DNA from: a virus
Virus record (IMG/VR): IMGVR_UViG_3300020185_004014
Span: 1-64,000 of that record
Strand: one strand, 5' to 3'
DNA length: 64,000 nucleotides
Below the pieces are notes generated by a model, which searched no databases, had not been told where the DNA came from, and saw only the letters and a program-made list of their open reading frames with translations. Position 1 is the stretch's first letter. Each line of letters opens with the position of its first letter. Position numbers and translations under genes: made by a program. Shown one piece after another: positions 1 to 9,590 of this stretch.

Positions 1-1
1 G

Positions 2-508
2 GGTGCAACAGGTCTTCAAGGTGCCACAGGTCTTCAGGGTGCTACAGGTCTCCAGGGTGCAACAGGTGCTCAAGGTGCAACAGGTCTCCAGGGTGCTACA
101 GGTCTCCAGGGTGCAACAGGTGCTCAAGGTGTAACAGGTGCTCAAGGTGCAACAGGTGCTCAAGGTGCTACAGGTCTCCAGGGTGCAACAGGTCTCCAGG
201 GTGCTACAGGTCTTCAGGGTGCAACAGGTGCTCAAGGTGCAACAGGTCTCCAGGGTGCTACAGGTCTCCAGGGTGCTACAGGTCTCCAGGGTGCTACAGG
301 TCTCCAGGGTGCAACAGGTGCTCAAGGTGCTACAGGCCTTCAGGGTGCTACAGGTCTCCAGGGTGCAACAGGTGCTCAAGGTGCTACAGGCCTCCAGGGT
401 GCAACAGGTCTCCAGGGTGCAACAGGTGCTCAAGGTGCTACAGGCCTTCAGGGTATCGAAGGTCCTACAGGTCTTACAGGTCCCACAGGTCCTACAGGCC
501 CCCAAGTT
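2..508 (+). repeat. First collagen-type tandem repeat block
   Basis: Near-identical 9 and 18 bp units encode Gly-Ala-Thr, Gly-Leu-Gln and Gly-Ala-Gln triplets. The copies are almost identical at DNA level, which implies recent expansion or recombination-driven homogenisation. The block begins before the window. Confidence 0.9.
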
Positions 509-2197
509 TGTTTTGAGTTAACTTTTGAAGATGATGGTTCTTCCACCGACCCTTCTTCACCGGGAATAGCTTTCTATGACAGTTCAGGCAACCAGACAGA
601 TGATATCAATAATGTAACAACTATTAAAATGGCATCTGCAATATATGCGGATTATTTTAATAGCTGTCTTAATGGGGGAGTAATTACAATTTCAAGATTC
701 CAACAACCTGGTACTCTTGCTGTATTCTCATACACAGCTAGTTCAGAATCCGCTTTTATAGTCACTTTTACAACTATAGTAAAACTAGCAAACACCTCAG
801 GTAGTCCCTTTTCAGATGGTGACAAAGTATGCATTGAACTAGTTTGTAGCCCTGAAGAAGGTGCAACAGGTGCTACAGGTGCTACAGGTGCACAAGGTAT
901 CCAAGGTGACACAGGTACTACAGGTGCTACAGGTGCAACAGGTAGACAAGGTGACACAGGTACTACAGGTGCTACAGGTATTCAAGGTATACAAGGTGAC
1001 ACAGGTACTACAGGTGCTACCGGCCCTCAGGGTATACAAGGTAACACAGGTACTACAGGTGCTACAGGTATTCAAGGTATACAAGGTGACACAGGTACTA
1101 CAGGTGCTACAGGTGCCACAGGTATTCAAGGTATACAAGGTAACACAGGTACTACAGGTGCTACAGGTGCCACAGGTATTCAAGGTATACAAGGTGACAC
1201 AGGTACTACAGGTGCTACAGGTGCTACAGGTATTCAAGGTATACAAGGTGACACAGGTACTACAGGTGCTACAGGTATTCAAGGTATACAAGGTGACACA
1301 GGTACTACAGGTGCTACAGGTGCTACAGGTATTCAAGGTATACAAGGTGACACAGGTACTACAGGTGCTACAGGTGCCACAGGTCCCCAGGGTGCTACAG
1401 GTATTTCTAACCCATTAGCAGATTGTTCTGAAAAAATTGAAGTAGGAGAACAACTATATAATGAAAAACAAAGAGTATCCCTCTTTACAGTAGAAAATGA
1501 TGATACTTGCCAATTTGTTTCTGGGAGTGATGATTTTGTAGTATTAGGGATACAAAATGGAGGATTTGAAGGAGAAAATACCCAGGAATTTATATTTGGT
1601 AAAAACAATTTTAATCAAGGGGACGATAATGTTACTCATGCATTAACTTCTAAAGTCCCTAATAGACAAGAAAGTGGGTCTTATTTAAATAGTACTACAA
1701 ATGCAGGTAATATATTTAAATATGATTGGGTCCAACAAAAATATCATACTGTATCAAATGATGGTAATATAGATTTAACAACATTCAAAGTTCCTAAAAG
1801 TATATTTTTTAATAAAGACTCAACCGATTACAGCTATACTCCTGTTCAAGGTGCTTTCTCTTCATCCTTTGATTATATAAGAATCCATCACATAGCCAAC
1901 ACAACTCCCGCCTCCTCAGTAACCCGCCATCAATCTTTTACACATACTATTACTTGGACAAGAGGAAATCAATCTGCTACAACAAATACAGGAGGTGTAG
2001 CTGCCAACATAATAATTAATACTGTAGAAGATACTAGGTTTCCTTTAAGTAGTATAATAGTATCTCCGTCTTCATTTGTTGCTAGTTTTGACACTAGTGG
2101 AAACTTAGTATTATCGGGATATCATTATAAAGTAGGTTATGCTAATCATATGTTTGATTATAAAGCAATAGGTAATATTAATAAGATAACATCATAA
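2..2197 (+). CDS. Collagen-like tail fibre/adhesin protein, 5'-truncated by window edge
   Basis: The reading frame is open from base 2, so the gene starts left of the window; at least 731 residues are present. The ATG at 629 lies inside this frame and is not the start. Order seen: Gly-X-Y repeats rich in GAT and GLQ (about residues 1-169), a globular segment of about 115 residues (509-859), a second Gly-X-Y block built on [15 protein letters not shown] units (860-1402), then a C-terminal domain of about 265 residues without recognisable motifs. Collagen-like triple helices are common in phage fibres as rigid shafts that impose trimerisation, so the C-terminal domain is probably the trimeric tip. 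It heads a run of fibre-type genes and overlaps the next gene by one base (TAATG). Function as a fibre is inferred from composition and context. Confidence 0.8.
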   Translation, partial: GATGLQGATGLQGATGLQGATGAQGATGLQGATGLQGATGAQGVTGAQGATGAQGATGLQGATGLQGATGLQGATGAQGATGLQGATGLQGATGLQGATGLQGATGAQGATGLQGATGLQGATGAQGATGLQGATGLQGATGAQGATGLQGIEGPTGLTGPTGPTGPQVCFELTFEDDGSSTDPSSPGIAFYDSSGNQTDDINNVTTIKMASAIYADYFNSCLNGGVITISRFQQPGTLAVFSYTASSESAFIVTFTTIVKLANTSGSPFSDGDKVCIELVCSPEEGATGATGATGAQGIQGDTGTTGATGATGRQGDTGTTGATGIQGIQGDTGTTGATGPQGIQGNTGTTGATGIQGIQGDTGTTGATGATGIQGIQGNTGTTGATGATGIQGIQGDTGTTGATGATGIQGIQGDTGTTGATGIQGIQGDTGTTGATGATGIQGIQGDTGTTGATGATGPQGATGISNPLADCSEKIEVGEQLYNEKQRVSLFTVENDDTCQFVSGSDDFVVLGIQNGGFEGENTQEFIFGKNNFNQGDDNVTHALTSKVPNRQESGSYLNSTTNAGNIFKYDWVQQKYHTVSNDGNIDLTTFKVPKSIFFNKDSTDYSYTPVQGAFSSSFDYIRIHHIANTTPASSVTRHQSFTHTITWTRGNQSATTNTGGVAANIIINTVEDTRFPLSSIIVSPSSFVASFDTSGNLVLSGYHYKVGYANHMFDYKAIGNINKITS
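860..1402 (+). repeat. Second collagen-type tandem repeat block
   Basis: Units of 36 to 54 bp encode [15 protein letters not shown] followed by a variable number of GAT triplets. About ten units are present, differing mainly in GAT count and in D or N after the second Gln-Gly. Copy-number change here would alter shaft length without breaking the frame. Confidence 0.9.
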
Positions 2198-2733
2198 TGC
2201 CAGGATATTCTTCATTTATAGGATTAACTCCTACTACAGAAATTGTTTTCCCTTTTAGTTCATCTGTAGAAACCTCAACCCTTTTATCAAATGTAGTAGC
2301 ACACAATGATATTGGTAATCCTTCTTATACTTACTTATTTAAACCTTTTCAAGCAATAGTTCCTGCGGGAACCCCCGATTATACACTAGTTGATTTATTT
2401 GAAGTACCTTCTAGAGAATATAATTATATAAAAGTATTAATGTGTACTTTTAGAGAAGACTTTACTGATAACGATGAAAGTGACTTTTTAATAGAGTATA
2501 GGGCAACATGGAATACTTTATCTACGTCCATCACCTTTAATACAATCTCACAAGAAACTAAAATACTACTTGCTCCCCCAGGCAATCAATCCCAAGGAAT
2601 AGCCCTCTATCCAAACACTCAAAATTGTTTTGGTATTGGAGCTAAGGTACCAACTACAACAAGTGATATAATAAAAATACAAGGTTATGGTATAAGAGGA
2701 GTAAGTTTTAGGGGAATATATGAAATAGTATAA
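2197..2733 (+). CDS. Hypothetical virion-associated protein (trio member 1)
   Basis: 178 residues, no recognised family. It is rich in Ser, Thr and aromatic residues and predicted mostly beta, with no signal peptide or membrane segment. The C-terminus reads IRGVSFRGIYEIV; the next two genes end with similar Gly-(I/T)-Tyr strands and are of like size, so the three may be diverged tandem copies. TAATG coupling to the collagen-like gene suggests a shared role in the fibre or tail tip. The start ATG overlaps the upstream stop. Confidence 0.6.
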   Translation: MPGYSSFIGLTPTTEIVFPFSSSVETSTLLSNVVAHNDIGNPSYTYLFKPFQAIVPAGTPDYTLVDLFEVPSREYNYIKVLMCTFREDFTDNDESDFLIEYRATWNTLSTSITFNTISQETKILLAPPGNQSQGIALYPNTQNCFGIGAKVPTTTSDIIKIQGYGIRGVSFRGIYEIV

Positions 2734-2734
2734 A

Positions 2735-3292
2735 GTGAGCATATTTAATAACATAAAACTAACTTCTCCTCTTATTAGAGTAGGTAGTACAGAGAATATA
2801 CCCCCCTTAGACTCAGGGTCCCTAGAACAAGTAGCTACTATGGCCCCTATCATGGGGAGTTTCCGGGCTACTTTAAAAGGTGATGCTGGAGGGGTATATA
2901 TTCCTTTAAAAATAACCCCCCCTAGAACTACTAATAGTTATTATCCTGCTACATATCCTTATAATACTATACGATTAAAAGGAATAGCTCTTAAAGAACA
3001 AACTCCTAACATAGCAACAGTTACAACAGGGTTTGATGTCTGGACTAATATAAGTAATCCTTTTATTGCAAATACAATTGAAGTCCCAACTACATCCACA
3101 GACACAATCCAATTCCCCATAGTAGGAGCAAATGATACCTTCCCCCTTCAGTCAGGAGCTACTTTTACAGATAACTCCCCTTATAATCAAATATTAGTAT
3201 CCTGGAATGGGGATGGTTTAAGGTTAGATTTTCAACAATCCCTCCAAACAAATGAACCTTATTTTATAAGAGGCACATATTTATTACTATAA
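2735..3292 (+). CDS. Hypothetical virion-associated protein (trio member 2)
   Basis: 185 residues, no recognised family. It begins at GTG one base after the previous stop; no nearby ATG gives a comparable length. Predicted beta-rich and soluble, ending in YFIRGTYLLL, which resembles the C-termini of the genes on either side. It lies within the fibre operon, so a structural role is likely but unproven. Confidence 0.6.
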   Translation: MSIFNNIKLTSPLIRVGSTENIPPLDSGSLEQVATMAPIMGSFRATLKGDAGGVYIPLKITPPRTTNSYYPATYPYNTIRLKGIALKEQTPNIATVTTGFDVWTNISNPFIANTIEVPTTSTDTIQFPIVGANDTFPLQSGATFTDNSPYNQILVSWNGDGLRLDFQQSLQTNEPYFIRGTYLLL

Positions 3293-3786
3293 TGATAGGT
3301 TTAAACAAATTACAACTTTTTTCACCACCTTTAAATATTTCTTCTGAAGGTAAAGATTTTTATGCTCCTCTCGTAAGATCTTTTGGATCATTCTATTCCC
3401 CCTCCCAAATCCCACCAGAGGGAGGTTATGAAACTTTTGAGTATTTAAGTGTAGATTTAAATATAAATAGCGAAAATAATGATACCAGTTACATATATAG
3501 AGGAGTATACATTGAAGGAATAATTAACCCTATTCTCCCCCAATCCCCTTATCGGAATCTTCCTTTTTTCCATTATGTCCTATATACATGGGACGGAAAT
3601 GTACTTAACAATTTTGAATTAATTGAAAATATTAACCCCTTTCTTGGTGAATCCCCCCTATCGGGAAATGGATTTACTGTAAATAATTCGTCCTTTTCAT
3701 TAGATTTTAATATTGATCTTTCTTGGGTCTCCACTCCCCAAGACGATCCTCTATTTAAAATATCAGGAATATATTATACAATTTAA
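3292..3786 (+). CDS. Hypothetical virion-associated protein (trio member 3)
   Basis: 164 residues, no recognised family. TAATG overlap with the gene upstream. Rich in Pro, Ser, Asn and aromatic residues, as virion surface proteins often are. It ends LFKISGIYYTI, echoing the ends of the two preceding proteins. Probably a small head domain or decoration of the fibre complex; this is inference from position. Confidence 0.6.
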   Translation: MIGLNKLQLFSPPLNISSEGKDFYAPLVRSFGSFYSPSQIPPEGGYETFEYLSVDLNINSENNDTSYIYRGVYIEGIINPILPQSPYRNLPFFHYVLYTWDGNVLNNFELIENINPFLGESPLSGNGFTVNNSSFSLDFNIDLSWVSTPQDDPLFKISGIYYTI

Positions 3787-3800
3787 AAAATACACTAGTT

Positions 3801-5237
3801 ATGCCTACATTCGGAACAATAGCATCAATCATAGCAAGCTCAGGTTCAATACCCACTTCATCATTTCAAATTTTACCTTTCTATGTAGCCGATCCTTCAT
3901 ATGGATTAGGAAGCACTTCTTCTATTGCTGCTAGTATAAATGCTAATATACTTACTCAAAGCAGTGCAGGGGTATCAGCAGAAATGACTTTTAACCTTTC
4001 TTCACCCCAAACTTCTAACACATCAGGAACCCCCATACTAATACTATCCGCTACAGGAAGCGTAAACGAACCTAGAGTAGGCATAGGAATCGCAGCTAGT
4101 GATGCTTTATATAGCCTGTTAGATATAAGATCCCCTACAGGTTCAGTTCCTGCTTCTATCATTCTTAGAACTAATGAAGATGGGATAATCGAAGTAGGGG
4201 AAGAAACAGGTAGAATCACGTTTGCCATAGAATCTTCATCCTATTTAAATACCGGATTTATAGCGAGTGGTTCAACAGCTGCTATATATTCTAGAGTAAT
4301 AGGCAGCTCTCCTCAAGGAACTTATGGATCTTTAATTTTTGAGGTTAATGATGCCAGTAATATTACTTCTCCTACTAAAGCTGTAGAAATAGGATATGGT
4401 TTAGGTGCTTCTAGTACTGAAGTAGGAATTCATATGTCTGGAACTTTAGAACTTGGAAGTACTTTTCCTTATTTGAGTATTGTAGAATCTAGCACATCTA
4501 ACCAAGTAGTTTATTTAGGAACAACTACTAGTCCAGGTGCTCCCTTTGACCAAGGTGAACTTTTTATAAAAGATGGAGGAACTACAACTATTAGATTGGA
4601 TAGTAATGGAGATTCTTATATAAACACAGGAAATAATTTCTCAATAGGAACTACAACTGCAACAGAAAAACTAACAGTAGATGGTAATATAAGTGTTACA
4701 GGAACTGTAGATGGAGTAGATGTATCTACTTTAAAAAGTGATTTTGACACTTTAGAGGGAAAAACTCTAGTTTCAAGCTCAGCCCAAATTAGTGTTAATG
4801 AATTAGATGGTCAGTATATAGAGTATCTTACTCGTGATTCGGTTTATACTAATAATTCCTATGAAGGTGAAATACTTAAGTTTGGAGCTGGTTCCTCTAT
4901 GTCTTTTGGTCAGCTTAGATATATGACCGCCGCAGGCTCCCCCCTTGCCGCACGATGGGCTAATACCGATGCCGATGCAGAGTCAACAACTGCTGGTATG
5001 CTAGGTATTGCATTAGGAACAAGTGCTACTACGGATGGTTTCCTCTTAAAAGGGGTTATTTCATTTGCAAATAGCTTTGATCCAGGAGATACACTTTATG
5101 TGAGTCTAACAGCTGGAGAAATAACGAATGATATTAGTTCTTACACTACAGGCGACATAGTTCGCATAGTAGGGCATGCTATGAGTACAGGTCTAATTTA
5201 TTTCAATCCTTCACCTGATTATATAGAATTAAGTTAA
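3801..5237 (+). CDS. Tail fibre protein with beta-repeat shaft
   Basis: 478 residues rich in Ser, Thr, Gly and Ile with short beta repeats. Around residues 285-305 it carries the segment IGTTTATEKLTVDGNISVTG, a motif found in phage fibres and bacterial adhesins just before a C-terminal head; related segments occur in the fibres at 7354 and 14239. The C-terminal 130 residues (from about SVYTNNSYEGEILKFG) form a compact domain likely to be the tip. I saw no S74 chaperone triad. Fibre assignment is by repeat style and neighbours; the receptor is unknown. Confidence 0.7.
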   Translation: MPTFGTIASIIASSGSIPTSSFQILPFYVADPSYGLGSTSSIAASINANILTQSSAGVSAEMTFNLSSPQTSNTSGTPILILSATGSVNEPRVGIGIAASDALYSLLDIRSPTGSVPASIILRTNEDGIIEVGEETGRITFAIESSSYLNTGFIASGSTAAIYSRVIGSSPQGTYGSLIFEVNDASNITSPTKAVEIGYGLGASSTEVGIHMSGTLELGSTFPYLSIVESSTSNQVVYLGTTTSPGAPFDQGELFIKDGGTTTIRLDSNGDSYINTGNNFSIGTTTATEKLTVDGNISVTGTVDGVDVSTLKSDFDTLEGKTLVSSSAQISVNELDGQYIEYLTRDSVYTNNSYEGEILKFGAGSSMSFGQLRYMTAAGSPLAARWANTDADAESTTAGMLGIALGTSATTDGFLLKGVISFANSFDPGDTLYVSLTAGEITNDISSYTTGDIVRIVGHAMSTGLIYFNPSPDYIELS

Positions 5238-5238
5238 T

Positions 5239-6210
5239 ATGGCTATAGCTAATAAAATAAACAATATCTCAATTTCAACTATGTCTAAACTGCAAGGGGT
5301 ATCCCTGGCAAGCATAGGAAAAATTACAGGTATTAATAGAACATCAAACCAACCTTCTATCATCACAACTAATCTAGTACAACATTTAGATGCTGGTGAT
5401 TCTAATAGTTATAGTGGTACTGGTACTACATGGTTTGACCTAACTTCAAATAATGTAGATGGTATTTTTAGAGGGTCCCCCACCTATAGTTCTACTGAGG
5501 GAGGTGGTTCTTTTTATTTTGATGGTGTTGATGATGCTATAAAATTTGATTATGATGATGCCGCCCCTATTCGTATTGGAGAAGAGTCTGGGGAGGTTGA
5601 TTGTATTACATCCCCCAATAGTTGTACAAGAACATATGGTAACCTCTCTTCTTATGGAGGTATAACTTTTCAAGCATGGGTTAGGACAGCAGGCACTGGA
5701 CATTTTAGATTTTTCAATAATAACATGTCTGTTACTACTTCAGAGGCAACAAGTAACAGGTATAAGTATTACCAAGGAGTAAACCTAGTAATAGCGTCGG
5801 ACGGTAGGGTAATTTGCCACCTCATGGATGGTAACGGAGGAAACTCTGGTGCTGATAGAAGAGGCAAGAGATCGTTAGCTTCAGGATTTTCTAGCTACCT
5901 AGGATCTTGGGCAAATGTAGCCTATGTAATACCTGGTGATACAGTAACGGACATCTCAAACATAAAAATTTATGTTCAGGGTATAGAAGTATCAACATAC
6001 GGGACTGATAATGGATCCGGATCGGGTTTAGGATATAGGGCTAAATTCTCCACTAGCCAGGGGAGTGATTATCATGGAGGACTTATGCTCTCAGCAGGCA
6101 ACTTTGCTAATGGTTATATGGCCCAAACTTTAATGTATAACGACACTTTAACAGACGCTGAGGTCTTACAAAATTTTAACGCAACAAAAACAAGATATGG
6201 TTATTCCTGA
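5239..6210 (+). CDS. LamG/concanavalin A-like lectin-fold protein
   Basis: 323 residues. After a short N-terminus comes a typical LamG-like start (LVQHLDAGDSNSYSGTGTTW, about residues 49-68), then YFDGVDDAIKF and, near the end, the strand MAQTLMYNDTLTDAEVLQNF. This is the jelly-roll signature seen in phage and flavobacterial laminin-G-like proteins, which bind carbohydrate. It follows the previous fibre by one base, so it probably decorates a fibre and binds host surface glycan. No catalytic residues were recognised. Confidence 0.75.
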   Translation: MAIANKINNISISTMSKLQGVSLASIGKITGINRTSNQPSIITTNLVQHLDAGDSNSYSGTGTTWFDLTSNNVDGIFRGSPTYSSTEGGGSFYFDGVDDAIKFDYDDAAPIRIGEESGEVDCITSPNSCTRTYGNLSSYGGITFQAWVRTAGTGHFRFFNNNMSVTTSEATSNRYKYYQGVNLVIASDGRVICHLMDGNGGNSGADRRGKRSLASGFSSYLGSWANVAYVIPGDTVTDISNIKIYVQGIEVSTYGTDNGSGSGLGYRAKFSTSQGSDYHGGLMLSAGNFANGYMAQTLMYNDTLTDAEVLQNFNATKTRYGYS

Positions 6211-6457
6211 CGATTCTCGACGATATGTAATTATTAGGACTGCAGATAAATCAAACGTTAATTTTACTGAAGTTTTAGAAGATGAAAACTACTTACGATA
6301 TTCTCTTGATGGGGTTTACTTCATTGTAAAGTTTGAAGGAAACACTCCCCCCAGTATATTAGCTTTATCCCCAACCGAATACACTTATGGAGAAATACAA
6401 TCCCTTTTAGAAGGACCAAATTGGAAACCTGACGAAGAAGGAGGACTTATTGATTAA
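6197..6457 (+). CDS. Small hypothetical protein
   Basis: 86 residues, acidic, no recognised family, no membrane segment. It overlaps the LamG gene by 14 bases in another frame, so translation is probably coupled. The position among fibre genes hints at a small tail or chaperone role, but nothing in the sequence shows function. Confidence 0.5.
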   Translation: MVIPDDSRRYVIIRTADKSNVNFTEVLEDENYLRYSLDGVYFIVKFEGNTPPSILALSPTEYTYGEIQSLLEGPNWKPDEEGGLID

Positions 6458-6480
6458 ATTTGTTTTTTTAAATTAAAATT

Positions 6481-6768
6481 ATGGCTACAAAAACACCTTT
6501 TAATTGGGATAATGCAAACTTTATATGGAGTCAAAATCCTTATACTTGGGATGATGTTGCTTTAGTTAAAGAAGTAGTAAGTGCTGGTTCTTCCTACCAA
6601 GAAGTTTTTAAAGATAAAAAAAAGAAAGAAAAGTTTATTAAACTCATCTGCAAAGTTGAAGGCACCGAATATAAAGAAACCAAAAAGATTAAGAAAAGGC
6701 AAATACGTATAACGGACATATCCCTAGTTGCTAAAGAAGTATTAGGCATTGACATAAAAATAGAATAA
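6481..6768 (+). CDS. Small hypothetical protein, Lys-rich
   Basis: 95 residues. The N-terminal third has repeated Trp-Asp/Trp-Ser segments (FNWDNANFIWSQNPYTWDD), followed by a strongly basic central part and a beta-like C-terminus. Family not recognised. Two bases separate it from the next gene, so the two are probably co-transcribed. Confidence 0.5.
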   Translation: MATKTPFNWDNANFIWSQNPYTWDDVALVKEVVSAGSSYQEVFKDKKKKEKFIKLICKVEGTEYKETKKIKKRQIRITDISLVAKEVLGIDIKIE

Positions 6769-6770
6769 TA

Positions 6771-7352
6771 ATGTATAAACTATTTACAGATAAAACTGAA
6801 CTCTTTGAGTGTAATATAAAATTAGAAGGTGCCTCTTTAAAAAAAAGCCATGCTCGTTTATTAATTGAGTCTGAATCTGAAGATATAGCTTTAGTATTTA
6901 AAGGAACCATCACAACAGATGGCAAATGTAAAATCCCAGTAAAAAAACTAAAGGGTCTTCTTCCTGAAAATACGGGGGGTAATATAAAATTAGAGGTAAT
7001 AGCAGAAGATACATATTTTACTCCTTGGGAATCCAAATTTACTGTAGATGCAGCTAGGAAAATTACTGTGGAAGTAAAATCTCAACAAGCTGAAAATATT
7101 ATAATGGAGGAATCATCTCCCAAAGTCTCTGTAAGTAATATTAACGAAAGCGTGTCTATTTACGAAAGGGAACATATCGTTAAACTACTACGTCTATTAA
7201 TAAAGGAAGATATTAATCTTAATAACCTTTCTGTAAAAAAAGATAGACTTAATAATTTAATAGGAACTTACCTCCAAGAAAATAGCATTGATAAAAAACA
7301 AAATAAAAATATTATCGAAGGCTTACTTAAAGGGTTATCTAAAATAAAGTAA
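6771..7352 (+). CDS. Conserved phage structural-type protein
   Basis: 193 residues. The N-terminal 110 residues look like an Ig-like beta domain (MYKLFTDKTELFECNIKLEG ... NIKLEVIAEDTYFTPWESKF). This resembles a conserved protein of T4-like marine phages whose exact role I cannot name. The C-terminal 60 residues are helical (REHIVKLLRLLIKEDINLNN). Two bases separate it from the following fibre gene. Likely virion or assembly protein; function not known. Confidence 0.55.
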   Translation: MYKLFTDKTELFECNIKLEGASLKKSHARLLIESESEDIALVFKGTITTDGKCKIPVKKLKGLLPENTGGNIKLEVIAEDTYFTPWESKFTVDAARKITVEVKSQQAENIIMEESSPKVSVSNINESVSIYEREHIVKLLRLLIKEDINLNNLSVKKDRLNNLIGTYLQENSIDKKQNKNIIEGLLKGLSKIK

Positions 7353-7353
7353 T

Positions 7354-9294
7354 ATGGCTGGACCCTTTGACTTTAAAGGTCAAAAAATACAAGATACCTA
7401 TGGTAGAGTAGTACAAATAGCTACTGGCAGTCTTTACGATGGTAAAGGTACACTTATTAATGCTAATATACAAGCAATAGCAGATGCGTCAGATCAACGT
7501 CAATCTGAATCTATCGAGCTGTCTGCTATATCTTCGAGTGTAGTTGAATTACAACACTTTAGTTCATCGTTAGACGCTAATTTTGCTACGGACGCTGAAC
7601 TATCAGCACTGTCATCATCTATTTTAGTAACTACTAATAATTTAGCTGATGATATAGATGAAAATGAAGAAGAACTTGATAACCAAGGTGCAAGAATAGC
7701 AACATTAACAGCAGCAACTTCTTCTTATGTAACTTTTCCATATACAGGAAGTGCTATAATTACTGGTAGCTTAATACTAACAGGAAGTATATTTGCTGAA
7801 ACAACAGCTGGATCCCAAACCTTAGTAATAAAATCTGCAGATGCTAGTATAAATAATAATGCTAGTGTGTATATTGGTAATACTACTAACCCCACAGTTA
7901 GAAATGTTGCAATTGGTTACATCAATTCCCCTAGATATGATAGTGTTCAAATAGGTGGTAGAAATGTAGGTGGGGGAATAGGTGGTGTAGCTATAGGAGA
8001 TAGTGCTGCTAGTAATAATAGTACTTATTCTACAATAGCAATTGGAGGTAGTGCAAATAGATTTTCAAATGGCGATATTGGTATAGGTCAAAGTGCATTA
8101 TATAATGATGGTAATGTTTATGGGAGTGCAGGAACCATAGCAATTGGTCACAACTCAGGAAATGGACAAGATGGTACCCAAAATGTTATACTAGGCTCCC
8201 AAGCTGCTAGAAATTCTTTAGGAATTAATAGCATTTTTGTAGGTTACCACTCAGGCAGATATAATATAGGTAGCAACAGTGTTATTTTAGGACATAGTGC
8301 TGGTTATAATGTTACTGGCTCAAATAATGTACTACTAGGCTACCAAGCCGGCTACAATCTTACAGGTTCAAACCAACTCATAATTGCTAACAATAGCTCA
8401 TCTGCTCTCATAACAGGTGACTTTGAAAATAATACCTTAGACATTTCAGGCTCTTCAACCATCATTGGTTCAGGGAATAATCCTTTAAATACAATCTTTT
8501 CAGTAAAAAATCCTTTTAGTTCTCAAACTAATTTATTTAATATAGGAGAAAAAGGTGATATTGCTTTTCAAGGAGGTCCCTTTAGTAATAGATTTATAAG
8601 TTCAATATACCCTGAAATGAGACTATGGGGTGGTCAGGGTACTATAGGATTTGATGGAGGTAGTTTCCTTTTAAGAGCAGGAAAAAGATTTGCTATTCAA
8701 CATCACCCCGGTTATACCGAAGGTATTAGGTTTGGAACATTTGGTGGTAGCTATTATGCTGGTTTTTACAATCAAAAATTAGGCATTGGAACCTCATCCC
8801 CAAGTGAAAAGCTTACAGTAAACGGAAACATCAGTGCAAGTGGTAACTTTATAACAGATTCCCACATTACAGCTTCAGGTTCAGTTAGCGCCTCAACATA
8901 CTATGGCGACGGCTCTAATCTCACAGGTATCTCAACTACCCCTTTCCCTTACATAGGAAGTGCTGTAATAACAGGCTCTCTTACAGTATCCGGATCTGTA
9001 GTTGACTTCACCTCAGCATCAACAGTTAATCTAAATATAGATTCTTTACCTCTAATAAATCCTATAGTAGAGTATTTAGATGTTACCTCTAGTATTGCTA
9101 GTGGTACAACTCTAACTTTACCTAATAACCTTTCATATATTTCTTCGTCAACATATGAATATATTGAAATATTTATGAACGGACTAAGAATAAGGTATGA
9201 TAGAGATTTTGTTCCTATGTCTAATACCACAATACAAACCCAAATCACTTTCCCTTCAGGAAGTGAGTTAACATTTAAATCCCTAAAAAGATGA
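7354..9294 (+). CDS. Long tail fibre with YadA-head-like repeats
   Basis: 646 residues. An N-terminal helical attachment region (about 1-125) is followed by GSAIITGSLILTGS strands. Next come about a dozen left-handed-helix repeats of the Hep/Hag or YadA-head type (IAIGGSANRF, IGIGQSALY, VILGSQAARN, IFVGYHSGRY; about 180-340). Then a beta region with GIGTSSPSEKLTVNGNISAS near 480-500 and a C-terminal domain. These features indicate a trimeric fibre. It is a paralogue of the fibre at 14239, sharing the segments GDSAASNN and NQLIIANNSSSALI. The stop overlaps the next start (ATGA). Confidence 0.8.
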   Translation: MAGPFDFKGQKIQDTYGRVVQIATGSLYDGKGTLINANIQAIADASDQRQSESIELSAISSSVVELQHFSSSLDANFATDAELSALSSSILVTTNNLADDIDENEEELDNQGARIATLTAATSSYVTFPYTGSAIITGSLILTGSIFAETTAGSQTLVIKSADASINNNASVYIGNTTNPTVRNVAIGYINSPRYDSVQIGGRNVGGGIGGVAIGDSAASNNSTYSTIAIGGSANRFSNGDIGIGQSALYNDGNVYGSAGTIAIGHNSGNGQDGTQNVILGSQAARNSLGINSIFVGYHSGRYNIGSNSVILGHSAGYNVTGSNNVLLGYQAGYNLTGSNQLIIANNSSSALITGDFENNTLDISGSSTIIGSGNNPLNTIFSVKNPFSSQTNLFNIGEKGDIAFQGGPFSNRFISSIYPEMRLWGGQGTIGFDGGSFLLRAGKRFAIQHHPGYTEGIRFGTFGGSYYAGFYNQKLGIGTSSPSEKLTVNGNISASGNFITDSHITASGSVSASTYYGDGSNLTGISTTPFPYIGSAVITGSLTVSGSVVDFTSASTVNLNIDSLPLINPIVEYLDVTSSIASGTTLTLPNNLSYISSSTYEYIEIFMNGLRIRYDRDFVPMSNTTIQTQITFPSGSELTFKSLKR

Positions 9295-9590
9295 GTCACG
9301 TACCACATGTCCCCTTACTAGATCTTTTGTCTGAAAATATAATGTTTTTATATGGTTCACTCCATCAAAGTGATATTACATACGATCTTGAAAATGGCTT
9401 AATGACATTAAATGGAGCAAGTATATCTTACGATGAAAGTACTATAGATAATAATATAGAAACTATAAATAATTTAATACAAGAATATAAAAATGAAAAT
9501 GAAGAAGAACATATTAATATAATTACTATGTTAGATGACATACAAAAAGTTTTATTAGACGCTAAAGATAGACTTTCATGGCTACAATAA
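9291..9590 (+). CDS. Small hypothetical protein between fibre genes
   Basis: 99 residues, acidic. The C-terminal half is helical and coiled-coil-like (NNLIQEYKNENEEEHINII). It overlaps the fibre upstream by 4 bases and the giant gene downstream by 13. The position suggests a fibre connector or assembly chaperone, but no homology was recognised. Confidence 0.5.
   Translation: MSHVPHVPLLDLLSENIMFLYGSLHQSDITYDLENGLMTLNGASISYDESTIDNNIETINNLIQEYKNENEEEHINIITMLDDIQKVLLDAKDRLSWLQ

Noticed and set aside
2-508. CRISPR-like direct repeats
   Set aside because: Repeats are 9-18 bp, contiguous and coding for Gly-X-Y; there are no unique spacers.
138-1418. Plus-strand ORFs at 138-521 and 861-1418, rich in Val-Gln-Leu repeats, and minus-strand Cys/Thr repeat ORF 839-1345
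   Set aside because: They are out-of-frame readings of the collagen-like repeats; the Gly-X-Y frame continues into a normal C-terminal domain.
629-2197. Gene start at ATG 629
   Set aside because: The same frame is open back to base 2 and encodes a matching collagen-like block, so 629 is internal.
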